From: Niallia taxi
GTDB taxonomy: Bacteria > Bacillota > Bacilli > Bacillales > Cytobacillaceae
NCBI RefSeq assembly: GCF_004005475.1
Contig: NZ_RZTZ01000002.1
Coordinates: forward strand, 248,001 to 312,000
Direction: 5' to 3'
DNA: 64,000 nt
Numbering within the stretch: position 1 is the first letter of the stretch; every line of letters starts with the position of its first letter. Below are positions 55,544-64,000 of this stretch, piece after piece. A program made the translations under genes and the position numbers. Under the pieces are notes generated by a model. It had not been told where the DNA came from, did not search any database, and was given only the letters and a program-made list of their open reading frames with translations.

Positions 55544-56662
55544 TTGAAGATGGACAAAATAGAGCTTCTTCACTTAAAGATGCCTTTGCTTCATCCGTTT
55601 GAGACAAGCTTCGGCAGACTGACAGAAAAGGATTTCTATCTAATAAAAATGTTCAGTGGCGAGCATATTGGCTATGGAGAGTCTGTTGCTATGCCTAATC
55701 CAGGGTATACAGAAGAAACTACGGGGACTTCCGCCTATATGATGGAGGAATTTTTAATTCCGCTCCTTTTTAAAAATAAGATAAATCATCCGGACGATGT
55801 TTCTGCCATTTTTTCGCCAATCAGAAGAAATAATATGGCAAAAGCCGCATTAGAAGGTGCGGTTTGGGACCTTTATAGCAAAAAAAGAAAAATATCACTT
55901 GCACATGCTCTTGGGGGAACAAGAGAGAGTATTGATGTTGGTGTGAGCATCGGTATCCAAAAGTCAATCGATGATCTTCTTCTCAAAATAGAAGGGTACT
56001 TATCAGAGGGCTATAAAAAAATCAAAGTTAAGATTAAGCCAGGCTATGATTTGGAGCCATTGACTAAAATCAGAGAAAAATTCGGGATTAATATTCCGCT
56101 TATGGCGGATGCGAACTCGGCTTATTCTCTCGAGGATTTGGACCATTTAAAGAAATTGGATCCCTTAAAGCTATTGATGATCGAACAGCCCTTGGCATTT
56201 GATGATATGCTTGACCACGCAGTCTTGCAAAAACAGCTGGACACACCCATCTGTTTGGATGAAAGCATCTGTTCAGCAGAAGATGCTCGTAAAGCGATTG
56301 AGCTTGATAGCTGCAGAATCATCAATTTAAAAATTGGCCGTGTCGGTGGTTTGACAGAAGCAAAAAAAATTCATGATTTATGCCAAAAAAACAATATCCC
56401 TGTCTGGTGTGGCGGGATGCTTGAAGCAGGTGTCGGCAGAGCGCATAATATTGCCATAACCTCTCTTTCAAACTTTACGATTGCCGGTGATACATCGGCA
56501 TCAGACCGTTATTGGCAGGAGGATATTATCCAGCCTGAGGTACAAATGTCTGCCCCAGGAAAAATAGCTGTTCCGACAAGTGCCGGAATCGGTTATGAAT
56601 TAAACGAGCAAGTAATTAAAAAGTACATGATTGGAAAAAAGATATATACTAATGACATATAA
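55544..56662 (+). CDS. menC: N-succinylamino-acid racemase / o-succinylbenzoate synthase
   Basis: This 372-residue enolase-superfamily enzyme shows every catalytic residue. The KxK pair is K161/K163, metal ligands are D189, E214 and D239, and the opposite-face base is K263, numbering identical to the Amycolatopsis OSBS/NSAR enzyme. N-terminal capping domain 1-125, then the barrel. In low-GC Gram-positives this branch may do both menaquinone synthesis (OSBS) and N-succinylamino acid racemisation. The M20 hydrolase next door and the lack of other men genes favour the racemase role. TTG start. Confidence 0.88.
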   Translation: MKMDKIELLHLKMPLLHPFETSFGRLTEKDFYLIKMFSGEHIGYGESVAMPNPGYTEETTGTSAYMMEEFLIPLLFKNKINHPDDVSAIFSPIRRNNMAKAALEGAVWDLYSKKRKISLAHALGGTRESIDVGVSIGIQKSIDDLLLKIEGYLSEGYKKIKVKIKPGYDLEPLTKIREKFGINIPLMADANSAYSLEDLDHLKKLDPLKLLMIEQPLAFDDMLDHAVLQKQLDTPICLDESICSAEDARKAIELDSCRIINLKIGRVGGLTEAKKIHDLCQKNNIPVWCGGMLEAGVGRAHNIAITSLSNFTIAGDTSASDRYWQEDIIQPEVQMSAPGKIAVPTSAGIGYELNEQVIKKYMIGKKIYTNDI

Positions 56663-56776
56663 TACTTTTAGGTTAGCAGGAAATAACACAATCTTTTCTT
56701 TTAGAAGATTGTGCACGTTTAAAATACAGAATATTCGGTACATGCAGCATCGAACAAGGAGACGGAGGATAAATAG

Positions 56777-57919
56777 TTGAAAGAGAAAGTACATGAATGG
56801 GTTGACAAAAAAGCAGCAGAAATGAAAAAAATGTATCATTATTTGCATGAGCATGCAGAAATCAGCTGGGAGGAGAAGGAAACAACTACATTTATTTGTA
56901 AGCAGCTTGATGCACTCGACATACCGTATAAGACATTTTCTGACCAGACAGGAGCAGTCGGTTTATGGGGAAATGGCAAAGGTCCGACAATTGGTGTGCG
57001 TACAGATATGGATGCATTATGGCAAAATGTGAACGGTACATGGAAAGCGAACCATTCCTGCGGACATGATGCACATATGACAATCGTGCTTTTTACCCTT
57101 AAGTGCTTAAAGGAATTAGGCGTTGAGCCAAAGGGAATGATTAAAAGCTTCTTCCAGCCGGCAGAGGAAAAAGGAGCTGGAGCACTTTCATTCGTACATA
57201 AAAACCTTTTGGATGATGTTGATTATTTATTGGGACTTCATCTGCGACCAATTCAAGAAATGAGGTTTAATGAAGCATCACCTGCCATTTATCACGGAGC
57301 AGCTGCTTCCTTTAAAGGGCGAATTTACGGATTGCAGGCACATGCTGCACGTTATCATTTGGGGATAAATGTTATTGACAGTCTAACTTCCATCAATATG
57401 GCAATACGTTCTATTCCGCTAAATCCAATCATACCTGCATCTGCAAAAATGACGTTTGTTCAAGGTGGAGGGAAAAGCTTTAATATTATCCCTGATTATG
57501 CAGAGTTTGGTATTGATGTGCGTGCGCAAACGAATGAAGCAATGGATCAGCTTATCGATCAATTAAAGAGAAGTATTTATCATGCAGGAGAAGCGAATGG
57601 TGCAAAGGTGGAGCTTGAGCTTCTGTCAGAAATGCCTGCTGCAAGTAATAATGCGCTGATGGAAGAAGTAGTGTCAGCAAGCATAAAAGAAGTGCTTGGA
57701 GAAAAAGGGTTAGTTTCTCCTCCAGTCACACCAGGTGGAGAGGATTTTCATTTTTATCCGAAAAGCATGAAGCATCTTAAAGCGACAATGATTGGACTAG
57801 GAACAGACCTTAAGCCAGGGCTCCATCACCCTAATATGTCATTTGAGCTGGACAGCTTAGTGAATGGGGTAAAAATAATGGCATTAAGCGTATTAAGGCT
57901 GAATGGAGATATAGAATAA
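56777..57919 (+). CDS. M20 family metal-dependent amidohydrolase
   Basis: A 380-residue N-acylamino acid amidohydrolase-like enzyme. Metal ligands and catalytic residues are in place: TDMDAL, SCGHDAHM, FQPAEEKGAGA, GLHLRP, and the C-terminal GGEDFHFYP. The central insert (about 170-290) is the lid/dimerisation domain. It starts at TTG 56777, which is 114 bases after the enolase-family gene. The substrate may be N-succinyl- or N-acetyl-L-amino acids, inferred from the neighbour. Confidence 0.9.
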   Translation: MKEKVHEWVDKKAAEMKKMYHYLHEHAEISWEEKETTTFICKQLDALDIPYKTFSDQTGAVGLWGNGKGPTIGVRTDMDALWQNVNGTWKANHSCGHDAHMTIVLFTLKCLKELGVEPKGMIKSFFQPAEEKGAGALSFVHKNLLDDVDYLLGLHLRPIQEMRFNEASPAIYHGAAASFKGRIYGLQAHAARYHLGINVIDSLTSINMAIRSIPLNPIIPASAKMTFVQGGGKSFNIIPDYAEFGIDVRAQTNEAMDQLIDQLKRSIYHAGEANGAKVELELLSEMPAASNNALMEEVVSASIKEVLGEKGLVSPPVTPGGEDFHFYPKSMKHLKATMIGLGTDLKPGLHHPNMSFELDSLVNGVKIMALSVLRLNGDIE

Positions 57920-58113
57920 TACAATTGGCAGCTTACAAATGGAGGCTGCCTTTTTGCCATACAAGAGAAATAATTTTAAAAGAAATGCACATAAAGGCAT
58001 GGATTATCAAAAAAAAATGCAGAAATATGATATCCTATTGAATAGATAGGATATAACATAATTATAATGGAAAGTATCTAACTTGTGATGCAAGCGGCAT
58101 ACAGACAAAAATA

Positions 58114-58122
58114 TGTTATAAT
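58114..58122 (+). promoter_or_regulatory. Candidate extended -10 promoter for the yczE-cymR unit
   Basis: TGTTATAAT (58114-58122) is an extended -10 element, 52 bases before the membrane-protein start. No clear -35. Confidence 0.4.
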
Positions 58123-58174
58123 GAATGTTCGAATTGCTGCGGATTAACGTAAATATGTAAAGGTGGATAATAAT

Positions 58175-58861
58175 ATGGGTGCCTTATTGAAAGCAAGAAA
58201 GCTCACATGGCGAACGGTAATATTTATTGTCGGCCTGCTTATTATGTCATTTGGAATTGTCCTTTTAATTAAAGCAGATTTAGGATCTGCACCATGGGAT
58301 GTACTAAACATCGGCTTATTTTACCAACTTGGGTTAACGATCGGAAGCTGGACGATAATAGTCGGCTTTTTTGTCCTTTTTGTCAGTGCTGTTCTGTCTA
58401 AAACAATCCCGAAAGCCGGCGCATTTCTTAATATGCTGCTAGTGGGGCTTTTTATTGATTTGTTTTTGCTTATGCCGTTTATGAAGACACCAGAAGCACT
58501 ATTTGGTAGAGGTGTAATGTTTTTACTAGGCTTAGTCATTATGGCGTATGGCATGGGCTTATATATTTCCGCTAAACTCGGAGCAGGTCCGAGGGACAGT
58601 CTAATGCTTGTTTTATCACAAAGGCTTGGGATGAGTATTTCCACGACAAGATTTATTATGGAGGCAATTGTGCTTTTTTCAGGATGGCTGATGGGCGGAC
58701 CTGTTTTTTGGGGCACAGTGGTTTATGCCATTATCATTGGAAAAATAGCTGGCATTAGTATCCCGCAATGCCAAAGCTGGACAGATATGCTGTTGGCGAA
58801 AGTTCAAAAATCACATCAATTAAATAAAAAAATTGTAAATAATAGGAGTGCAGATATATGA
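58175..58861 (+). CDS. YczE/YyaS/YitT family membrane protein
   Basis: This 228-residue protein has five or six transmembrane helices and the family motifs GIVLLIKADLGSAPWDVLN and AKLGAGPRDSLM, a repeated internal G-x-P-x-D pattern. Function of the family is unknown; YczE of B. subtilis affects bacillaene/lipopeptide production indirectly. ATG 58175 follows AAAGGTGG by about nine bases; a GTG at 58163 is part of that site. Its stop overlaps the cymR start by four bases. It may be a transporter related to sulfur metabolism, but this rests only on coupling. Confidence 0.85.
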   Translation: MGALLKARKLTWRTVIFIVGLLIMSFGIVLLIKADLGSAPWDVLNIGLFYQLGLTIGSWTIIVGFFVLFVSAVLSKTIPKAGAFLNMLLVGLFIDLFLLMPFMKTPEALFGRGVMFLLGLVIMAYGMGLYISAKLGAGPRDSLMLVLSQRLGMSISTTRFIMEAIVLFSGWLMGGPVFWGTVVYAIIIGKIAGISIPQCQSWTDMLLAKVQKSHQLNKKIVNNRSADI

Positions 58862-59277
58862 AAATCTCAACAAAGGGCCGTTACGGCTTAACAATTATGA
58901 TGGAATTAGCAAAAAAGCATGGAGAAGGCCCAATTTCTTTGAAGTCAATTGCCCAAACGAATGATTTGTCTGAACATTATTTAGAGCAGCTTGTCGCGCC
59001 GCTTCGAAACGCAGGCTATGTTCGCAGCATTAGAGGAGCATATGGAGGGTATGTGCTTGGCGATGATCCAAAAAACATCACTGCCGGAGATATCATTCGT
59101 ACATTAGAAGGGCCAATTAGCCCTGTTGAAGGAATCGAGGATGAGGAGCCTGCCAAAAAAGCTCTTTGGATGAAAATCCGTGATGCGGTCAAGGACGTGC
59201 TTGATTCTACTACAATAGAGGATTTGGCGAACCATAAAGAAGAAGGCGATTCTGAATCCTACATGTTCTATATTTAA
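58858..59277 (+). CDS. cymR: Cysteine metabolism repressor CymR (Rrf2 family)
   Basis: This 139-residue Rrf2-type regulator represses sulfur uptake and cysteine synthesis genes, acting in complex with CysK and sensing O-acetylserine. The start MKISTKGRYGLTIMMELA and the winged helix (SLKSIAQTNDLSEHYLEQL then GAYGGYVL) are standard. No cysteine occurs, so it lacks the Fe-S ligands of IscR, which favours CymR. The gene order cymR-yrvO-mnmA is the same as in B. subtilis. It overlaps the upstream membrane gene by four bases. Confidence 0.95.
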   Translation: MKISTKGRYGLTIMMELAKKHGEGPISLKSIAQTNDLSEHYLEQLVAPLRNAGYVRSIRGAYGGYVLGDDPKNITAGDIIRTLEGPISPVEGIEDEEPAKKALWMKIRDAVKDVLDSTTIEDLANHKEEGDSESYMFYI

Positions 59278-59304
59278 GTGGTGCTAAAAGCTAAAAGCAA
59301 ATAG

Positions 59305-59334
59305 TTGGCAAGTATTTGACTATCCTATTACTAT
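59305..59334 (+). promoter_or_regulatory. Candidate sigma-A promoter for the cysteine desulfurase gene
   Basis: TTGGCA (59305-59310), 18 bases and TACTAT (59329-59334), in the 103-base gap after cymR. Confidence 0.5.
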
Positions 59335-59380
59335 AAGGTAGTTGGATTTTTAGAATAATAAATTTCAGTAGGTGAAGATG

Positions 59381-60526
59381 TTGGAACATATATATGTGGA
59401 TCATGCGGCAACATCGCCGATGCATCCAAAAGTTATTGAAAAAATGCATGAAGTAATGCAGCAAGCTTATGGTAACCCTTCAAGTATCCATACATTCGGA
59501 CGACAAGCCCGAAAAATTATTGATAATGCGAGAAACAGTCTTGCTGCGAGCATCGGGGCACAAGAAACGGAAATTATTATTACAAGCGGCGGGACCGAAG
59601 CAGACAATCATGCAATATTCGGTGTAGCAGACAGCTACCAGCATAAGGGCAAGCATATTATTACAACTGAAATTGAGCATCATGCCGTACTAATTGCCTG
59701 TCAGGAGCTGGAGAAGAAGGGCTTTGATGTCACATATCTACCAGTTAATGAATTTGGTGTTATTGATCTTGATGTGTTGAAAAGGGAATTAAGAGACGAT
59801 ACTATTCTTGTAACAATTATGTATGGAAACAATGAGGTCGGAGCAATCCAGCCTATCACAGAAATAGGGGAGTTGCTAGTAAACCATCAAGCACTTTTCC
59901 ATACAGATGCAGTCCAAGCATATGGTGTAGAGGATATTGATGTGAAGAAGCAGCATATTAATCTGTTGTCCGTCTCCTCGCACAAAATCAACGGACCAAA
60001 AGGGATTGGCTTTCTCTATTTAGAGAACGGCATCCAGCTTTCACCGCGTTTATTTGGCGGTGAACAGGAAAGAAAACGTAGAGCTGGAACGGAAAATGTT
60101 CCAGCATTAGCAGCCTTCCAGCTCGCAGCAGAGATTGCTATTTCTGAGAGACTGGAAAAAAGGCAAAAGTACGAAGCATATAAAAATATACTCGTTCAAA
60201 TCTTGAAGGAACACAAAATTGAGTTCCAGCAAAACGGATTAGTTGAAAATACACTGCCACATGTTTTAAACTTAAGCTTTCCTGGAACAAATGTAGAGGC
60301 CTTGCTCGTCAATCTTGACTTGGCTGGAATTGCCGCATCAAGCGGTTCTGCTTGTACAGCAGGCTCCATCGATCCTTCTCATGTGCTTGTGAGCATGTAT
60401 GGGGAGAATTCGGAAAGGACGAAAAACTCTATTCGATTTAGCTTCGGGTTATACAATACAGAAGAACAGATCAAGCATGTCGGAAGCGAGCTGTCAAAAA
60501 TCGTGCAAAGGTTGACAGCCAAATAA
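59381..60526 (+). CDS. yrvO: Cysteine desulfurase (YrvO type)
   Basis: A 381-residue PLP-dependent enzyme that takes sulfur from cysteine and passes it to MnmA for 2-thiouridine. The PLP lysine lies in SVSSHKINGPKG, and the persulfide-forming Cys in SSGSACTAGS is intact. SGGTEADNHA marks the PLP phosphate site. TTG 59381 (giving MEHIYVDHAAT) matches B. subtilis YrvO and is well spaced from AGGTGA; GTG 59372 and ATG 59378 are too close to it. mnmA follows 63 bases later. Confidence 0.95.
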   Translation: MEHIYVDHAATSPMHPKVIEKMHEVMQQAYGNPSSIHTFGRQARKIIDNARNSLAASIGAQETEIIITSGGTEADNHAIFGVADSYQHKGKHIITTEIEHHAVLIACQELEKKGFDVTYLPVNEFGVIDLDVLKRELRDDTILVTIMYGNNEVGAIQPITEIGELLVNHQALFHTDAVQAYGVEDIDVKKQHINLLSVSSHKINGPKGIGFLYLENGIQLSPRLFGGEQERKRRAGTENVPALAAFQLAAEIAISERLEKRQKYEAYKNILVQILKEHKIEFQQNGLVENTLPHVLNLSFPGTNVEALLVNLDLAGIAASSGSACTAGSIDPSHVLVSMYGENSERTKNSIRFSFGLYNTEEQIKHVGSELSKIVQRLTAK

Positions 60527-60556
60527 ATCCGTTTATTTGAACTGTACTCTTCTTAG

Positions 60557-61705
<1,149 letters not shown>

Positions 61706-61711
61706 AGAAAC

Positions 61712-61777
61712 AGAGAAACTAAATAACGCACAACTTTCGTTAAGAGGTGGTGCGTTGAGTTAGTTTCTCTTTTTTTT
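61712..61777 (+). terminator. Long terminator after mnmA
   Basis: About 20 paired bases with small bulges (61712-61731 with 61750-61770) followed by a T-run. Confidence 0.88.
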
Positions 61778-61862
61778 AGAAAGAGTGAGGCTGGTGAATT
61801 GGAAGATTTCCATAGGGCCAAAATATGCTATACTTTTAGTGAAGAAACGGAGTGTGTTAATT

Positions 61863-62510
61863 GTGGAGACAAATCAATTAGGTATTAAATATATGCAAGA
61901 GGGTAAATGGGAAGAAGCAGCAAAAATCTTCATGGAAGAAATCGAGAAAGATCCGGGCAATGCTGTATCCTATGTGAATTTTGGCAATGTGCTGTCCGCA
62001 TTAGGCGATTTAGATAGAGCGATAACATTTTACAAAAAAGCAATGGAAATAGATCCTGAAATGGCTGCTGCTTACTATAGTGCAGGAACTGTTTATTTTG
62101 AACAAGACGAGCTTGAGTCAGCTAAAGCAATGTTTGAGGAAGCATTAGCAAAAGGACTTGAATCAAGCGATAATTATTTCATGCTTGGCATGGTTTATAT
62201 CGGGATGGAAAAACCGGTGCTTGCCATCCCATTTTTGCAGCGTGCTGTTGAATTGAACGGTGAAGATGCAGAGGCTTTGTTCCAGCTTGGCTTATGTCTT
62301 GCACAAGGTCAATATTTAGACGAAGCGACAGAAAAGTTTTTAAGCTGTATTGAGCTGGACCCAGAGCATGCTGATGCCTATTACAATCTCGGTGTTGCAT
62401 ACGGGTTTAAGGAACAGGAAGAAAAGGCCTTGGAGATGTTTAATAAAGCCTTAGAAATCCAGCCTGATCACCAGCTTGCACTAATGGGTAAGCAAATCAT
62501 CGGAGGCTAA
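61863..62510 (+). CDS. yrrB: Tetratricopeptide repeat protein (YrrB-like)
   Basis: This 215-residue all-helical protein is built of about six TPR units, each ending in patterns like ALEIDPEMAAAYYSAGTVYF. The structure of B. subtilis YrrB shows a TPR scaffold; a link to tRNA thiolation or RecD2 is suggested only by neighbourhood. GTG 61863 follows GGAG by ten bases and gives a standard N-terminus; the reading frame open from 61785 covers the promoter region (TATACT near 61828). recD2 begins 36 bases after its stop. Confidence 0.9.
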   Translation: METNQLGIKYMQEGKWEEAAKIFMEEIEKDPGNAVSYVNFGNVLSALGDLDRAITFYKKAMEIDPEMAAAYYSAGTVYFEQDELESAKAMFEEALAKGLESSDNYFMLGMVYIGMEKPVLAIPFLQRAVELNGEDAEALFQLGLCLAQGQYLDEATEKFLSCIELDPEHADAYYNLGVAYGFKEQEEKALEMFNKALEIQPDHQLALMGKQIIGG

Positions 62511-62545
62511 AAAATTACGAAAATTCAAGGAAGGGGGGAGAATAA

Positions 62546-64000
62546 TTGGAAGAGCAAAATTCACTGGATCTGTTCGCAGAACAAGGCAAATACGTGAAAG
62601 GACGTCATCTTGTTACAATATTTCATAATGAAGAAAACCTTTATACTGTGCTTAGAATAAGGGTGGATGAAACAAATGATAATTATGAAGATAAGGAAGC
62701 GGTTGTCACTGGGTATTTGCCAAAGATGCATGAGAATGATACATACACATTCTTTGGTGAATTTAAAGACCATCCTCGATTTGGACTGCAGTTCCAGGTT
62801 TCCTCTTTTCGTAAAGAGATGCCACAGACTAAACAAGGTGTTATTACTTATTTGTCCAGTGAGCTGTTTAAAGGAATCGGCCAAAAAACAGCAGAAAATA
62901 TTGTCGAGTCTTTAGGAGAAAATGCCATTGCAAAAATCTTAAATGAACCATCCCTGTTAGACTCTGTTCCAAAACTTCCTCCGGACAAGGCAAAAGCACT
63001 TTATGATACGCTTATGCAAAACCAAGGGCTGGAGCAAGCGATGATTTCATTAAACCAATATGGCTTTGGGCCACAGCTTTCCATGAAGATTTATCAGACA
63101 TATAAGGACAATACGCTGGAAATTATCCAGTCTAATCCATATAAATTGGTCGAGGATGTGGAAGGGATTGGTTTTGGCAGAGCAGATGATTTAGGGTCAC
63201 AAATCGGGCTTGTCGGGGGCCATCCTGACAGAATTAAAGCAGGCTGTTTATATGTATTGGAGCTTGGTAGCAGCCAGGAAGGTCATGTTTATCTAGAAGC
63301 AGAATATGTGCTAAACAGGGTTAAGGATCTTTTGGAGGAAAATAAGCAAGAGCAGATTGAGTTTTCCGCCATTGCCAATCAGATTGTTTTGCTGGAGGAA
63401 GAAAAGAAAATCATTGTCGAGGATAAGAAAATTTTCCTGCCATCACTCTATTATTCGGAAAAAGGCGTTGTTCGCCATATCAAAAGGATTATGGAGCAAA
63501 AGGAATATGAAGACCAATTTCCGGAATCTGAATTTTTGCTTGCTTTAGGAAATTTAGAGGACAGGCTTGGCGTTCAATATGCTCCCTCGCAAAGAGAAGC
63601 AATTCAGACTGCTCTCATGTCGCCAATGCTTATGCTGACTGGTGGACCAGGGACAGGGAAAACAACTGTTATTAAAGGGATTGTAGAGCTTTACGGTGAG
63701 CTGCATGGCTGCAGTCTTGATCCGAAAGAGTATAAAAAGGAGGAGCCTTTTCCATTCATCCTAGCGGCGCCGACAGGAAGAGCTGCTAAACGGATGGCAG
63801 AGTCGACAGGTCTCCCTGCTGTTACGATTCACCGTCTTTTAGGCTGGAATGGCAGTGGGGGCTTTGATAAGGATGAGGAAAATCCTCTTGATGGAAAGAT
63901 AATCATTGTTGATGAAACCTCAATGGTAGACATTTGGCTCGCCTTTCAGCTGTTTAAAGCATTGCCCTCTAATATACAAGTAATCCTTGTTGGAGATGAA
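62546..64000 (+). CDS. recD2: ATP-dependent DNA helicase RecD2 (N-terminal part, cut by window end)
   Basis: The first 485 codons of a RecD-like superfamily 1B 5'-3' helicase that acts without RecBC in Bacillus; the full protein is usually about 790 residues. An N-terminal OB-like region (HLVTIFHNEENLYTVLRI) is followed by helix-hairpin-helix repeats (LFKGIGQKTAENIVESLG, EGIGFGRADDLG). The helicase core begins with LTGGPGTGKTTV (Walker A) and contains PTGRAAKRM, HRLLGW and VDETSMVD. The final codons read VGDE, the start of motif III. TTG 62546 is the start, preceded by AAGGGGGGAG. The open frame reaches the last base of the window without a stop. Confidence 0.97.
   Translation, partial: MEEQNSLDLFAEQGKYVKGRHLVTIFHNEENLYTVLRIRVDETNDNYEDKEAVVTGYLPKMHENDTYTFFGEFKDHPRFGLQFQVSSFRKEMPQTKQGVITYLSSELFKGIGQKTAENIVESLGENAIAKILNEPSLLDSVPKLPPDKAKALYDTLMQNQGLEQAMISLNQYGFGPQLSMKIYQTYKDNTLEIIQSNPYKLVEDVEGIGFGRADDLGSQIGLVGGHPDRIKAGCLYVLELGSSQEGHVYLEAEYVLNRVKDLLEENKQEQIEFSAIANQIVLLEEEKKIIVEDKKIFLPSLYYSEKGVVRHIKRIMEQKEYEDQFPESEFLLALGNLEDRLGVQYAPSQREAIQTALMSPMLMLTGGPGTGKTTVIKGIVELYGELHGCSLDPKEYKKEEPFPFILAAPTGRAAKRMAESTGLPAVTIHRLLGWNGSGGFDKDEENPLDGKIIIVDETSMVDIWLAFQLFKALPSNIQVILVGDE

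Overview
The window is a chromosomal segment of an AT-rich, endospore-forming Gram-positive bacterium of the family Bacillaceae (Bacillus/Niallia-like). Four things support this: many sporulation genes (spoIIB, spoIVFA/B, spo0B, safA, coxA, bofC, spoVB), strong Shine-Dalgarno sequences with frequent TTG/GTG starts, U-tract terminators after most transcription units, and a gene order that from memory follows the Bacillus subtilis comC-spoIIB-maf ... cymR-mnmA-yrrB-recD2 block. Nothing looks like a prophage, IS element, CRISPR array, rRNA or tRNA gene.

Layout. 1-4043: type IV pilus genes (two prepilins, prepilin peptidase, PilM/N/O-like proteins) where B. subtilis has only comC. 4149-11135: spoIIB, maf, radC, then mreBCD and minCD for cell shape and division-site placement. 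11202-12252: a two-gene minus-strand island (frataxin-like fra, DedA protein). 12479-18894: spoIVFA-spoIVFB, RNase E/G, the L21 leader with rplU-prp-rpmA, spo0B and obg. 19017-24876: pheB-pheA, niaR on the minus strand, safA with a tandem repeat, a CotS-like kinase-fold protein and coxA. 25257-34584: a degenerate SDR protein, bofC, ruvAB, queA-tgt-yajC, yrzE, yrbG, spoVB and comN. 34845-48953: secDF, yrvD, recJ-apt, relA-dtd, a cell-wall amidase, a small yrzK-like gene, and a T-box-controlled hisS-aspS operon. 48954-49474: a non-coding stretch with a composite repeat element. 49475-54108: tcdA and a five-gene ABC transporter/GntR operon behind an 18-bp-arm palindrome. 54232-64000: rarA, an N-succinylamino-acid racemase/OSBS-like enzyme with an M20 amidohydrolase, a YczE-family membrane protein coupled to cymR, the yrvO-mnmA tRNA thiolation pair, yrrB, and the N-terminal part of recD2, cut by the window end.

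How the genes work together. Several neighbours form functional pairs: Prp trims the L27 N-terminus; SpoIVFA and BofC restrain the SpoIVFB protease; YrvO supplies sulfur to MnmA; RuvA loads RuvB; QueA and Tgt make queuosine; SecDF and YajC assist secretion; Apt and RelA act on purine nucleotide pools. Most of the window is ordinary conserved chromosome. The least ordinary items are the pilus locus, the composite repeat after aspS, the ABC operon operator, the apparent ATC start of yrzE, the T-box specifier/discriminator mismatch, the SDR-like protein lacking its catalytic tyrosine, and the safA repeat array.
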